Assembly: GCF_001644665.1 (NCBI RefSeq)
Contig: NZ_CP011393.1
Location: 952,001 to 1,016,000 of the forward strand
Direction: 5' to 3'
Source: Fervidobacterium pennivorans
GTDB taxonomy: Bacteria > Thermotogota > Thermotogae > Thermotogales > Fervidobacteriaceae
Length of the DNA: 64,000 nucleotides
A model generated the notes under the pieces. The model did not search any database, was not told the origin of the DNA, and saw nothing but the letters and a program-made list of their open reading frames with translations. Below are positions 37,908 through 46,852 of the stretch, one piece after another. The position numbers and the translations under genes are program-made. Position 1 is the stretch's first letter. Every line of letters starts with the position of its first letter.

Positions 37908-38042
37908 ATGTCTCAAAACTTCTCCATCTTTGTCGGTATTGACATCTCCAAGCATAAGTTCAACGCCTGTGCTATCCAAAATCCTAATTCTATCATCTTC
38001 GAATCTGCTTTCGATATGTCCAAACAAGGGTTTTCCTCCTGA
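37908..38042 (+). pseudogene. IS110-family transposase, N-terminal fragment
   Basis: 44 codons, starting MSQNFSIFVGIDISKHKFNAC. The VGIDISK motif holds the first catalytic aspartate of the DEDD (RuvC-like) domain of IS110 transposases. The ribosome site AAAGGAGG is intact. A TGA ends the frame after FDMSKQGFSS, and the following DNA no longer looks like transposase; full proteins exceed 300 residues. The fragment cannot be active. Confidence 0.82.
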
Positions 38043-38069
38043 AGAAAATTAAACGGTAGGGTTTTTCTT

Positions 38070-38087
38070 AATATTACTTGTAATATT
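38070..38087. repeat. Perfect AT-rich inverted repeat after the phoU-like gene
   Basis: AATATTAC-TT-GTAATATT, 8-bp arms, immediately after the phoU-like stop codon (minus strand). No T-run follows on the minus strand. It might be a weak terminator or a protein-binding site. Confidence 0.45.
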
Positions 38088-38088
38088 T

Positions 38089-38796
38089 TCAATCTTGTTG
38101 AGACAAATCTTTGAAGAGCTCTATAGAAAACTCTTTAAGAGAATCTTTGTAGCACGTATAGTATTTGCCTGTAATAATGAAGTGAGTAACTTCGATTATC
38201 TGGACTGAATAATCTGATATCTCCTCCAACCCTTTTGAGATGTCCATCAGCATCAACGCACGTTTGACAACCCTTGGATTATCTTGAATCAATCGAACTA
38301 TTTCTTCGCTGAATTTTGAGTAAGACTCATCAATTTGTGCATCTTGAGCACAAATTGCAGCAGCACCTTCGATGTTCTGATCCACGTACACTCTCAGTGA
38401 TTTTCTCAGCATCCTTTGCGAAAATCTAAACATATCCGGAATTGAAATGCTCTGGTTTATGTCTGGCTCTTTTACTAAATCTAAAATGTCAGAAGCAATG
38501 TCTCGCAATCTGTCAGCTATGTCAAGTAGTATCTTCGCAATAATGACAGAACCAGATATAAATCGTAGGTCGCGTTTGTCTGGTGTAAACATACCGAACA
38601 GCTGTTGTGAAAACTCAAGAATCATGAGATATTCATTGTAAACATCCCAGTAATTGTTGTTAACTTCTTTTGCAATGATATCGTTTCGCTCCTTAAATGC
38701 AATAGAGCAGTTTTGGAATATATCTTCTACATACCATCCTTCCTTCATAACGTATTTCTTTAATTCTTCAAGCTTTTCTTTTATTATCCATTTCAC
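38089..38796 (-). CDS. PhoU-like helical regulatory protein
   Basis: A 235-residue all-helical protein with two repeats of the PhoU type: LLDIADRLRDIASDILDLV and GLEEISDYSVQIIEVTHF, each with the ExxD/D residues that bind metal in PhoU. True PhoU dampens the PhoR response and the Pst transporter; no pst genes are here, so the target is open and a DUF47-like partner of a phosphate permease is possible. The GTG at 38796 is chosen since AGGTGA lies 5 bases before it; another GTG at 38805 overlaps that site. It follows nadK on the same strand. Confidence 0.78.
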   Translation of the reverse strand: MKWIIKEKLEELKKYVMKEGWYVEDIFQNCSIAFKERNDIIAKEVNNNYWDVYNEYLMILEFSQQLFGMFTPDKRDLRFISGSVIIAKILLDIADRLRDIASDILDLVKEPDINQSISIPDMFRFSQRMLRKSLRVYVDQNIEGAAAICAQDAQIDESYSKFSEEIVRLIQDNPRVVKRALMLMDISKGLEEISDYSVQIIEVTHFIITGKYYTCYKDSLKEFSIELFKDLSQQD

Positions 38797-38842
38797 ATCA
38801 ATCACCTTGCATTCTAATTATGATTGGAAAAAACACTAATTA

Positions 38843-39646
38843 TCACTCTGAACCGTTCTTAAGAAGCCTCTTACCGTAACCGATTTTCTCTTTAATCGAG
38901 GTTGAAAAATCATAAGACTTCGGACGTAACAGTGTTATCACTTTGGAACATTTTCTAACATACACTTCTTTGACTTTTCCTACAACATCTCCATCAACCA
39001 CGAGACTAACCATGTCGCTCACGGTAATTTTTATCTTCTCTGTACTTGGTATAACCAAACTACGTGTAGCCAAAAACTGTGGTGCCATGGGGGTGATTTC
39101 AAATGCTTCAACGTTTGGAAGGATAATTGGTCCTCCAAGCGCTAACGCATATGCAGAAGACCCCGTTGGAGTGCTGACAACTAAACCATCAGCATGGTAA
39201 TAAAAAGTTCCATCTGTCATTTCTACAGTGAAGTCAACAATTTTCTGAGAAACATCTTTCTGCAAAACAGCGTCATTTATGGCGAAAAAAACTCCTACTT
39301 GGCTCTCAACCCTAAGTATCCACCTTTTATCTTCTACGAAATTCCAATTTTTTAAATCCTCTATAAGTTTGTCGATTTCTGAAAGTAGGTAGCCTGAGAA
39401 AAATCCGAGTCTTCCAGCTTTAACTCCTATCACTGGACACTTGACTTTTTTCAAAACACGAAGAACCGTGCCATCTCCACCAACGGAAATGACAACTTGT
39501 GGTTCAAACGTTTTATCATCTACAACTTCCGGAAAATTTTCTGACGAATCTTTGAAAAACAAAATATCAAAATGACTTTTCAGCTTTTCGTATACTTCCT
39601 TTGCTGGAACTACGTAGTCTGTTCTGTAAAATATTCCAATCTTCAC
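38843..39646 (-). CDS. nadK: NAD kinase
   Basis: A 267-residue ATP-NAD kinase. The catalytic GGDGT motif is in ISVGGDGTVLRV; the NAD-binding DGLVVSTPTGSSAYALALGGP region is complete. It makes NADP from NAD. The GTG at 39646 is used because GGAGG lies 5 bases upstream and the codon overlaps the upstream stop (GTGA), which couples translation to yggT. A longer frame starts at 39658. Confidence 0.97.
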   Translation of the reverse strand: MKIGIFYRTDYVVPAKEVYEKLKSHFDILFFKDSSENFPEVVDDKTFEPQVVISVGGDGTVLRVLKKVKCPVIGVKAGRLGFFSGYLLSEIDKLIEDLKNWNFVEDKRWILRVESQVGVFFAINDAVLQKDVSQKIVDFTVEMTDGTFYYHADGLVVSTPTGSSAYALALGGPIILPNVEAFEITPMAPQFLATRSLVIPSTEKIKITVSDMVSLVVDGDVVGKVKEVYVRKCSKVITLLRPKSYDFSTSIKEKIGYGKRLLKNGSE

Positions 39647-39939
39647 CGTAACCTCCACCCCAAGTCAATTAACGACTGGGCAAGGAACCTATCCAAAAAG
39701 GCAAGAAGCAAAATTGCTATAAGTGGTGTTATATCTATATAACCGATTGGGGGAATTATCCTTCTAATAGGCCTTTCAACAATATCTGCAAGTTCACGCA
39801 AAATGTGGTAAATCTTGAAAGAATAAGCTTGTGGTATCCAACTGAGTATTGCAGCAATTATTATCACCGCTGTTTCAAAATTAAAAACCATCCGAAGAAC
39901 TATCCCAATTGCGTAAAAAAAGTTACCTATAACAAACAT
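39643..39939 (-). CDS. YggT family membrane protein
   Basis: A 98-residue protein with two hydrophobic segments and the family motifs SWIPQAYSFKIYHILRELADIVERPIRRIIPPIGYIDITPLIAILLLAF split around a central amphipathic stretch. YggT proteins have been linked to osmotic or potassium stress, but the role is not settled. The ribosome site is AAGGGGTGG. It lies between yggS and nadK in a conserved-style cluster and its stop overlaps the nadK start. Confidence 0.9.
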   Translation of the reverse strand: MFVIGNFFYAIGIVLRMVFNFETAVIIIAAILSWIPQAYSFKIYHILRELADIVERPIRRIIPPIGYIDITPLIAILLLAFLDRFLAQSLIDLGWRLR

Positions 39940-39968
39940 AAAACCACCCCTTTTTGTTATTGTTTATT

Positions 39969-40664
39969 TTACTTTGATTTTCTTTCGCCAAATAAAGCTG
40001 TGCCAATTCTTACAATAGTGCTACCTTCCTCAACAGCAACAGTATAATCATTTGTCATTCCCATTGAAAGTTCGACAATATCTGGAAAATCGCCTCTTAG
40101 TTCATCTCTCAGAGCTTTTAACTTTTTAAAATACGGTCTTGTTATTTCTGGTTCAATGTATGGTGCCATGGTCATCAGTCCAACTATTTTAACGTTGGGA
40201 TATTTAGTTGCTTGTATTAGGAAATCCCTTACCTGTTCTGGTTGCAAACCAGCTTTTGTTTCTTCACCAGACACGTTCACTTCAAGCAACACATGTTGCG
40301 TCTTATTGAGTTTTTTTGCCACTTTATCAATCTCTTCCAGTTCTTCAAGCCTGTAAACCGAGTGAATCAACTTTGCAACGGGAACTATGTATTTAACTTT
40401 GTTCGTTTGAATTCTGCCTATAAAATGCCACTCTATGTCTGTGGCTTGGAGAACTTTGGCTTTGTCTCTTAATTCCTGAGCATAATTTTCCCCAAATACT
40501 TTTATTCCAACTTTAAGTGCTAAATTCAACACTTCTACAGGTTGTGTTTTTGTAACCGCAACAAGCTTTATTTCATCACAATTACGACCAACTTTTTCGG
40601 CATGAATTCTTATATTATTCAGAACGGTATCATAATTTTTTCTGAGTTCTTCTTCAGTAATCAC
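39969..40664 (-). CDS. YggS/PROSC family PLP-binding protein
   Basis: A 231-residue PLP protein with the lysine motif [14 protein letters not shown] (K near residue 38), FGENYAQEL, and the phosphate-binding LSMGMTNDY. Members keep PLP homeostasis and bind PLP without clear catalytic activity. The start is a GTG (40664) after GGGGGG with an 8-base spacer; it overlaps the last 11 bases of ruvB. Confidence 0.93.
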   Translation of the reverse strand: MITEEELRKNYDTVLNNIRIHAEKVGRNCDEIKLVAVTKTQPVEVLNLALKVGIKVFGENYAQELRDKAKVLQATDIEWHFIGRIQTNKVKYIVPVAKLIHSVYRLEELEEIDKVAKKLNKTQHVLLEVNVSGEETKAGLQPEQVRDFLIQATKYPNVKIVGLMTMAPYIEPEITRPYFKKLKALRDELRGDFPDIVELSMGMTNDYTVAVEEGSTIVRIGTALFGERKSK

Positions 40665-41712
40665 CGAAAAGTCCCCCCAATGTGTTCATTCCGAAATATT
40701 TGTAAGTCTTTTCAGTTACCATCCTTCCCCGAGCCGTTCTTGCCAAAAAACCACTTTGCACAAGAAATGGTTCGTATACTTCTGCAATGGTATCTTCCGT
40801 AATTCCTAACGAAGCAGCAAGCGCTTTCAGTCCGACAGGTCCACCTTTGTAAACTTCGATAATGACTTTCAAAAGCTTTCTATCCATCTCGTCCAACCCG
40901 TACTCATCGATTCCGAGCAGATTCATAACTTCGTTAACAGTTTCCGTATCTATGACTTTCGAGCCTTTCACAGTACTCAAGTCTCGAACACGTTTCAACA
41001 ACCTAATTGCGATTCTTGGTGTTCCACGTGAACGCCGTGCAATTAACAGAGCAGCTTCTGGTTCTATCATGACCTCCATTACCTGGGCTGCTCGAGTTAT
41101 TATTAAACTAAGCTCTTCCTGTGTGTAGAAACTCATTTCAAATATCATACCAAACCTGTTCCTTAGAGGTGAAGTAAGCAATCCACTTCGCGTTGTTGCA
41201 CCAATAAGGGTAAATGGTTGCAAATCCACTCTTATAGACCTTGCGGCAGGTCCTTTTCCAATCATTATATCAATCTGAAAATCTTCCATAGCGGAATAAA
41301 GTATCTCTTCGACACTTCTACTCATTCTGTGAATTTCATCGATAAATAGAACATCGCCACGTTCAAGATTCGTTAATATCGCTGCGAGGTCTCCTTGCTT
41401 TTCAAGAACAGGACCGCTTGTAATATGGATATTAGCATTGAGCTCGTTAGCAATGACAACGGCAAGTGTTGTCTTTCCAAGTCCTGGAGGACCAGCCAAA
41501 AGTATATGGTCAAGTTGTTCACCACGCATCTTTGAAGCAGATATCGCAAGTTTCAAACGCTCTTTGATGTTATCTTGACCTATATATTCAGACAAGAACT
41601 TGGGCCTTAGAGAGTACGTATCATAAGCATTTCTTTCAGGTGAAAATATTCTTTGAGCTTCTAAGGTTTCCTTTGGTATGTTATTTTCATTGAGTACTTT
41701 GTCTTCGTTCAC
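40654..41712 (-). CDS. ruvB: Holliday junction branch-migration helicase RuvB
   Basis: A 352-residue AAA+ motor. Walker [10 protein letters not shown], Walker B FIDEIHRM, and the RuvB motif [13 protein letters not shown] with the C-terminal winged helix ([24 protein letters not shown]) are all present. It drives migration of RuvA-bound junctions; ruvA is not in the window. It starts with GTG after AGAGGTGA (6-base spacer), within the 3' end of the preceding anchored-protein gene. Confidence 0.97.
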   Translation of the reverse strand: MNEDKVLNENNIPKETLEAQRIFSPERNAYDTYSLRPKFLSEYIGQDNIKERLKLAISASKMRGEQLDHILLAGPPGLGKTTLAVVIANELNANIHITSGPVLEKQGDLAAILTNLERGDVLFIDEIHRMSRSVEEILYSAMEDFQIDIMIGKGPAARSIRVDLQPFTLIGATTRSGLLTSPLRNRFGMIFEMSFYTQEELSLIITRAAQVMEVMIEPEAALLIARRSRGTPRIAIRLLKRVRDLSTVKGSKVIDTETVNEVMNLLGIDEYGLDEMDRKLLKVIIEVYKGGPVGLKALAASLGITEDTIAEVYEPFLVQSGFLARTARGRMVTEKTYKYFGMNTLGGLFGDY

Positions 41713-42163
41713 CGACTTTCACCTCTTCCTCAATGGGTAGGTTCATCTTTAGCCCATACCTTCCTATATCTATCCTGACCTTAGTAAAACCGCTTACTTT
41801 TATGGACCCGCTTTGAATTTTTCCAAAAAGTTCTGCGTTAGATATTAAGAAACTGAAGTTTTGGTTTCTAATCTTGTCACTGTTCCAGCTTCCTATATAT
41901 TTGCCATCTTGCGTAAATACTCGGAGTTGAACTATCTCAATTTCATTTTTTACCCCGGGCGTTTCAACGATTAAAGATGCATCACAAAGTAAAGAAATTC
42001 CTTTCTGCTCACAGCTCAGGATTTTGAAAAGAACTTTCGTGCTTTCCAGTTTTTTGAAAGCAACTTTTAGACTTCTCACAGACATATCAAGCAAAACAAG
42101 GGCAAGCAAGGTAAGGGAGAAAAAGAAAATGTAAAATATTAAGCGCTTTTTATCTACTGTTAT
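41687..42163 (-). CDS. Membrane-anchored beta-rich protein of unknown function
   Basis: Up to 159 residues. In frame and upstream of the first standard start (TTG at 42109) lie codons for [21 protein letters not shown], a textbook signal anchor, so translation should begin higher up. No ATG, GTG, TTG or CTG occurs between the upstream in-frame TGA and 42109; an ATA at 42163 lies 8 bases after AGGGGG and is the best placed codon. The remaining beta-rich part ([27 protein letters not shown]) recalls LEA14/WHy-like domains, weakly. It overlaps ruvB by 26 bases. Confidence 0.55.
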   Translation of the reverse strand: MTVDKKRLIFYIFFFSLTLLALVLLDMSVRSLKVAFKKLESTKVLFKILSCEQKGISLLCDASLIVETPGVKNEIEIVQLRVFTQDGKYIGSWNSDKIRNQNFSFLISNAELFGKIQSGSIKVSGFTKVRIDIGRYGLKMNLPIEEEVKVGERRQSTQ

Positions 42164-42292
42164 ACTATATACCCCCTGTGTGGTATTTTTAAGTCACAAA
42201 ACGTATTTATCCTGGTGATATTATAACACGATTAACTATGATTTTAAACCCCAAAGATGAACACCGCCAAAAAGTCTTTTCAAAAATAAGTA

Positions 42293-42321
42293 TTGACATT
42301 TCCAAAGCTGAGAGTTAATAT
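42293..42321 (+). promoter_or_regulatory. Consensus promoter of the marR operon
   Basis: TTGACA, a 17-base spacer and TAATAT. This is one of the best sigma-70-type matches in the window and drives marR plus the exporter genes. Confidence 0.8.
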
Positions 42322-42352
42322 ACTTATACGTCTAAATATTAGACGTATAAGT
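42322..42352 (+). promoter_or_regulatory. Long perfect palindrome at the marR transcription start
   Basis: ACTTATACGTCTAA, then ATA, then TTAGACGTATAAGT: 14-bp perfect arms starting right after the -10 and covering the expected +1. A further GTTAATA/TATTAAC pairing extends it with a 2-base slip. It is probably the MarR operator and would block initiation. Confidence 0.75.
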
Positions 42353-42403
42353 ATTAACCACAACCAACTTGCTAAATTTACAGCCTTTTTGGAGGTGAGT
42401 TTT

Positions 42404-42868
42404 TTGAAGGAATTGATTGAAAACGCTGGTATTTTGGCACTTTTGAATTCCATCCAAAGGTCCGTTTTCAAATTCATTCACGAAAGAACACTAAGAGAGT
42501 TCAACATTCATCCAGGCCAGATACCTATCCTATTTGTTCTCAAGAAACATCAGGGACTAAGCCAAAAGGAAATTGCAAAACGAATTGGTGTAGAGCAAGG
42601 AACTGTTGCTATTATGCTTCGAAGGATGGAGAAAAATGGACTGATAAGAAGAATACAAGACGAGTCAGACAAAAGAGTTACGCGTGTGTACCTTACAGAA
42701 AAATCGGAGAACTTACTCAAAAACCTTTCAGCAGTGTTAAAAGAAGCAGAGGTACTTTTGTTAAGTAGCCTATCAGACAAGGAGAAACAAGAACTTGAAG
42801 GGTTGTTGAAAAAAATCCAAGAAGTCCTTAGACAAAAAGTTGGAGAATACTGTCCGAAGGAGGCATAA
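42404..42868 (+). CDS. MarR family transcriptional regulator
   Basis: A 154-residue winged-helix regulator. HPGQIPILFVLKKHQGLSQKEIAKRIGV, then VAIMLRRMEKNGLIRRIQDESDKRVTRVYLT give the MarR recognition helix and wing. The start is a TTG at 42404 with GGAGGTGAG 6 bases upstream; the open frame runs into the promoter and is not coding there. It most likely binds the palindrome at 42322-42352 and represses itself and the two exporter genes that follow 3 bases later. A drug or metabolite ligand is expected. Confidence 0.93.
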   Translation: MKELIENAGILALLNSIQRSVFKFIHERTLREFNIHPGQIPILFVLKKHQGLSQKEIAKRIGVEQGTVAIMLRRMEKNGLIRRIQDESDKRVTRVYLTEKSENLLKNLSAVLKEAEVLLLSSLSDKEKQELEGLLKKIQEVLRQKVGEYCPKEA

Positions 42869-42871
42869 ACA

Positions 42872-44623
42872 ATGGTAATAAAGATGGCTTTCAAAAAGTA
42901 CTGGCTTCTAATAATAACTACCGTTACACTGGTAGCTGTTCAGGCTATTATTTCACTATACTTGCCAGATTTGATGTCAAAGATTGTCGACAAAGGTATC
43001 ACACGAGGAGACGTAGATTATATTTGGAGTATTGGTAGTAAAATGTTGCTTGTTTCATTGATTAGTGTAATAGCAGCTGTTATTGCAAGTTACACATCTT
43101 CGATTGTGAGTATGGGACTTGGAAGAGATTTGAGAAATTCTGTTTTTGAAAAAGTTTCTTCCTTTTCCCTCGAGGAAATGAACAAATTCAGCACTTCTTC
43201 TTTAATAACAAGAACAACGAACGATGTAGTCCAGATACAACAAGCAACGGTGATGATACTTAGAATGGTAGTAATGGCACCTATTATGGCTGTTGGTGGA
43301 ATAGTAATGGCGGTGAATAAAGATGCCAAACTAACAGGTATACTCGCTATATCTCTGCCTGTAATGCTCGGTGGTTTGGGTTTAATTGCCGCCATCGTAG
43401 CACCACTTTTCAAAAGCATGCAAAAGAAAATAGATAAGTTGAACCTTGTTGTCCGAGAGAGGGTCACCGGCATACGTGTTATAAGGGCTTTTAATAAAGA
43501 GTGGTATGAAAAAAAGAGATTCTCAGATGCCAATATCGATTTAACGAAAACTGCTCTGTGGGTCAACAGAATGGCTTCCATATTATTTCCTTATATGATG
43601 GTAGTGATGAACTTTACAACACTTGCCATAATATGGTTTGGTGCTAAGCAAATTGATGCTGGAAATTTGCAAGTCGGTCAGATGATGGCAGTTATGCAAT
43701 ACGTTCTCCAGATAATGTTTTCGTTTATCATGATATCCGTTATCTTTATTTTCCTACCAAGGGCAAGTGTATCTGCAAAGAGAATAACCGAAGTCTTAAG
43801 TGTCGAACCGAAGGTGACGGACCCAAAGGCTTTAGGGAAACAAATCACATGGTTTGAAAGTTCGGAGCCTACAGATATCAAAGGCATTGTCGAATTCGAA
43901 AATGTAACGTTCGCTTATCCTGGGGCAAAGGAACCTGTCTTAAGCGAGATTTCGTTTAAAGCAGAGCCTGGGAAGATAACGGCAATAATAGGTTCCACAG
44001 GTTCTGGTAAGACAACGCTTCTTAATCTAATTCCCCGGTTCTACGATGTTACACTTGGGAGTGTCAAGATAGACGGAATAGATGTCCGGGAAATTCCGTT
44101 CGATGTTCTCAGAAGGATTATAGGTTACGCCACGCAAAAACCTGTAATTTTCACTGGTTCCATTAGAGAAAACATCAAATTTGGGCGAGCTTGGGTAACA
44201 GACGAAATGGTAGAAAGGGCAGCCGATATCGCACAGGTTCTTGAATTTGCATCGAAATACCCAGAGGGACTTGATTACCATATAGAACAAGCTGGTTTGA
44301 ATTTGTCTGGTGGTCAAAAGCAAAGGATTTCCTTAGCAAGAGCGATAGCAGGAATGCCCAGAATATACCTCTTTGACGATACGTTCAGTGCACTCGATTT
44401 CAAAACAGATGCAAAAATAAGGTTGAGATTATTCAAAGAAACGAAAGATGCTACTGTAATTGTCGTAGCTCAAAGAGTTGCAACAATAATGAACGCAGAT
44501 CAAATAATTGTTTTAAAAGACGGAAAGATTGTAGGTATAGGTAGTCATTCAGAACTTATGAAAACAAACGAAATCTATCGTGAGATAGTTTACTCACAAC
44601 TTTCGAAAGAAGAAGCCATTTGA
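42872..44623 (+). CDS. Heterodimeric ABC exporter, subunit with degenerate ATP site (TM287-like)
   Basis: A 583-residue half-transporter: six membrane helices (about 1-310) and a nucleotide-binding domain with Walker A GSTGSGKTT and signature LSGGQKQR. After Walker B (IYLFDD) the catalytic glutamate is replaced by aspartate, as in TM287 of Thermotoga maritima, so this site should hold but barely hydrolyse ATP. Its partner, encoded next, supplies the working glutamate. It exports drugs or lipophilic compounds. The gene follows marR by 3 bases. Confidence 0.94.
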   Translation: MVIKMAFKKYWLLIITTVTLVAVQAIISLYLPDLMSKIVDKGITRGDVDYIWSIGSKMLLVSLISVIAAVIASYTSSIVSMGLGRDLRNSVFEKVSSFSLEEMNKFSTSSLITRTTNDVVQIQQATVMILRMVVMAPIMAVGGIVMAVNKDAKLTGILAISLPVMLGGLGLIAAIVAPLFKSMQKKIDKLNLVVRERVTGIRVIRAFNKEWYEKKRFSDANIDLTKTALWVNRMASILFPYMMVVMNFTTLAIIWFGAKQIDAGNLQVGQMMAVMQYVLQIMFSFIMISVIFIFLPRASVSAKRITEVLSVEPKVTDPKALGKQITWFESSEPTDIKGIVEFENVTFAYPGAKEPVLSEISFKAEPGKITAIIGSTGSGKTTLLNLIPRFYDVTLGSVKIDGIDVREIPFDVLRRIIGYATQKPVIFTGSIRENIKFGRAWVTDEMVERAADIAQVLEFASKYPEGLDYHIEQAGLNLSGGQKQRISLARAIAGMPRIYLFDDTFSALDFKTDAKIRLRLFKETKDATVIVVAQRVATIMNADQIIVLKDGKIVGIGSHSELMKTNEIYREIVYSQLSKEEAI

Positions 44624-44645
44624 CAGAAGGCAAGAGGTGAGAAAG

Positions 44646-46562
44646 ATGAGCGAAGAAAGAAAAATGGAACAACAAACAAGACCTATTGCAAACGATAGAA
44701 AATCAATAAGACCCGGAGGACCTGGAGGATTCGGAGGACCTGCATTTGCGCGTGGTGGTGAAAAACCAAAAGATTTCAAAAATACTACTCGGAAACTGCT
44801 GAAATACCTTAAACCTCACATAATTGGAATCGTTATTGTTTTTGCACTGACGATTGTTGCTACAATACTGACGATAAAGGCCCCAAAAATCCTTGGACAG
44901 GCTACAACGGAGATTTTTAGAGTAGTTATGCTTAGAAAAACGCCGTTAGCTGGGTTCTTAAAAACAAAGATGGACTATGAAAAAATCTTTGGAATCCTAC
45001 TAAATGTTGGAATTCTATATACAGTTGCTGCACTTTTGAACTTCCTGCAAGGTTATCTAATGGCAGGAATCACACAGAATATTGTGAAAAAAATGAGAGA
45101 AGATATTAACAACAAACTCGAGAGACTTCCCCTGAAATTCTACGATGGACATTCACATGGAGATGTGATAAGCCGTGTGACAAACGATGTGGATTTAATT
45201 AGCAACACTTTGCAACAAAGTTTAACACAATTCATCTCAGGTATCGTTACTATCATCGGCATAACTTACATGATGATAACAATTAACCTTAACTTAACAC
45301 TGCTCACGCTCATAACACTGCCAATGAGTGCTTTCGTAACGGTATTCATTGCCAAGAAATCACAAAAGTATTTTGCCGCACAACAAAGATACCTTGGCGA
45401 GTTAACTGGTAAAGCGGAAGAGGTGTACGGTGGCTTTTTAGCCGTTAAGACCTACGGGAGAGAGAAAGATGAAGTTCAAAGATTTAGGAAAATAAATGAA
45501 AAACTATACAAAGAGAGCAAAAAAGCCCAATTTATTACAGGTATAATAATGCCTGTGATGAACTTTATAGGGAACTTGGGTTATATCATAGTAGCTGTTG
45601 GTGGTGGCGTTCTTGTTACAAAGAAAGCTATAACAGTAGGTGATGTTCAGGCATTCATCCAATACTCAAGGCAATTTAATCAACCGATTGTTCAAATTGC
45701 CAATATTGTAAATATGATTCAATCCACACTGGCAGCTGCCGAACGAGTCTTTCAAATACTTGAAGAGGAAGAAGAGGAACCCGATAAGCCAGAAGCTATT
45801 GAGCTAGAAAGAGTGAAAGGTGATATCAAATTCGAAAATGTTAAGTTCAGTTACGTTCCAGAAAAGCCACTTATTGAGAACTTAAATATAGATGTTAAAA
45901 GCGGGCAGATGGTTGCAATCGTCGGTCCAACAGGTGCAGGTAAAACAACACTTGTCAATCTTCTCATGAGGTTCTACGAAATCCAAGGAGGTAGCATAAA
46001 AGTCGATGGAATAGACATCAGAGACATCAAGAAATACAATTTGAGAAAACACTTTGGCATGGTCTTGCAAGATACCTGGCTATTCAGAGGAACGATAAGG
46101 GAAAATATAGCATATGGTAAAGATGGCGCTACAGAAGAAGAGATAATTAACGCTGCTAAAATGGCACACGTGCATCATTTCATAATGGCTCTACCTGATG
46201 GTTATGACACTGTAATAGGAGAAGATAGCTCTAACATCTCTCAGGGTGAAAAACAACTTATCACTATTGCAAGAGCATTCTTAGCTGACCCTGACATATT
46301 GATTCTCGACGAAGCAACGAGTAACGTTGATACACTCACAGAGGTTTATATTCAAAGGGCTATGAGAGACATTATGAAAGGTAGAACATCTTTCGTAGTA
46401 GCACATAGGCTCTCAACTATCAAGAATGCGGACATTATATTAGTTATGAACGAAGGTAGGATTATCGAAATAGGAAAACACGAAGAACTCTTACACAAAA
46501 ATGGGTTCTACGCAGAGCTTTATAGAAGTCAGTTCCTTGGTGCTATGGTTGAAACAGTGTAG
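44646..46562 (+). CDS. Heterodimeric ABC exporter, catalytic subunit (TM288-like)
   Basis: A 638-residue half-transporter. A glycine/proline-rich cytoplasmic segment (RPGGPGGFGGPAFARGG) precedes six membrane helices and an ATPase domain with Walker A GPTGAGKTT and Walker B ILILDEATSNVD, which has the catalytic glutamate. Its signature is unusual, ISQGEKQ, where the partner has LSGGQ; this asymmetry is the mark of the TM287/TM288 type. The ATG at 44646 follows AAGAGGTGA by 5 bases; a GTG at 44637 overlaps that site. A terminator lies 60 bases downstream. Confidence 0.94.
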   Translation: MSEERKMEQQTRPIANDRKSIRPGGPGGFGGPAFARGGEKPKDFKNTTRKLLKYLKPHIIGIVIVFALTIVATILTIKAPKILGQATTEIFRVVMLRKTPLAGFLKTKMDYEKIFGILLNVGILYTVAALLNFLQGYLMAGITQNIVKKMREDINNKLERLPLKFYDGHSHGDVISRVTNDVDLISNTLQQSLTQFISGIVTIIGITYMMITINLNLTLLTLITLPMSAFVTVFIAKKSQKYFAAQQRYLGELTGKAEEVYGGFLAVKTYGREKDEVQRFRKINEKLYKESKKAQFITGIIMPVMNFIGNLGYIIVAVGGGVLVTKKAITVGDVQAFIQYSRQFNQPIVQIANIVNMIQSTLAAAERVFQILEEEEEEPDKPEAIELERVKGDIKFENVKFSYVPEKPLIENLNIDVKSGQMVAIVGPTGAGKTTLVNLLMRFYEIQGGSIKVDGIDIRDIKKYNLRKHFGMVLQDTWLFRGTIRENIAYGKDGATEEEIINAAKMAHVHHFIMALPDGYDTVIGEDSSNISQGEKQLITIARAFLADPDILILDEATSNVDTLTEVYIQRAMRDIMKGRTSFVVAHRLSTIKNADIILVMNEGRIIEIGKHEELLHKNGFYAELYRSQFLGAMVETV

Positions 46563-46620
46563 TATTCAAGACGTGTTTTTAAAACTAACTTTCTTTTTTT
46601 GAGTGAAAGATAAGTATCAA

Positions 46621-46650
46621 CGCTACCGTTTTGAGGCGGTAGCGTTTTTT
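46621..46650 (+). terminator. Terminator of the marR-exporter operon
   Basis: CGCTACCG and CGGTAGCG form a perfect 8-bp stem with an 8-base loop, followed by TTTTTT. Confidence 0.9.
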
Positions 46651-46691
46651 ATTAGCGATGTAAGAGCGAACAAAAACTCCTTTGTTAAGTA

Positions 46692-46721
46692 TTGATTTTG
46701 TAGTTTATTTTGTGATATAAT
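46692..46721 (+). promoter_or_regulatory. Promoter of the udg operon
   Basis: TTGATT, an 18-base spacer and a perfect TATAAT. It leaves an untranslated leader of about 125 bases before udg, in which I see no regulatory structure. Confidence 0.65.
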
Positions 46722-46852
46722 AAAATTGTTAGCCAAACTTTGTTTTTTTGCTTGTCAATTTCTTCTAAAACCCATATTAAGTTTTGCAAAATCAACCTGA
46801 GTACTTCCAGTTTTGTGAATAAGACAAACTAAATTGGGGGAGATAAATAGAG

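Larger units (their letters stand above)
37734..38042 (+). mobile_element. Truncated IS110-family element (left end and first 44 codons)
   Basis: An IS110-type relic: about 170 bases of structured non-coding DNA followed by the start of a DEDD transposase that stops after 44 codons. It is more C-rich than the neighbouring genes, and its codons (ATC, TCC, TTC) differ from theirs, which points to acquisition from elsewhere. It lies between the phoU-like gene and the Lpt-fusion gene. Confidence 0.7.

Noticed and set aside
37612-38052. 146-codon frame across the Lpt-fusion promoter and the IS110 relic
   Set aside because: It begins inside the fusion gene on the other strand and has no family match; the transposase frame at 37908 explains the right part.
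46722-46852. Riboswitch in the leader of the udg operon
   Set aside because: The 130-base leader is AT-rich without stable hairpins or a known aptamer pattern.
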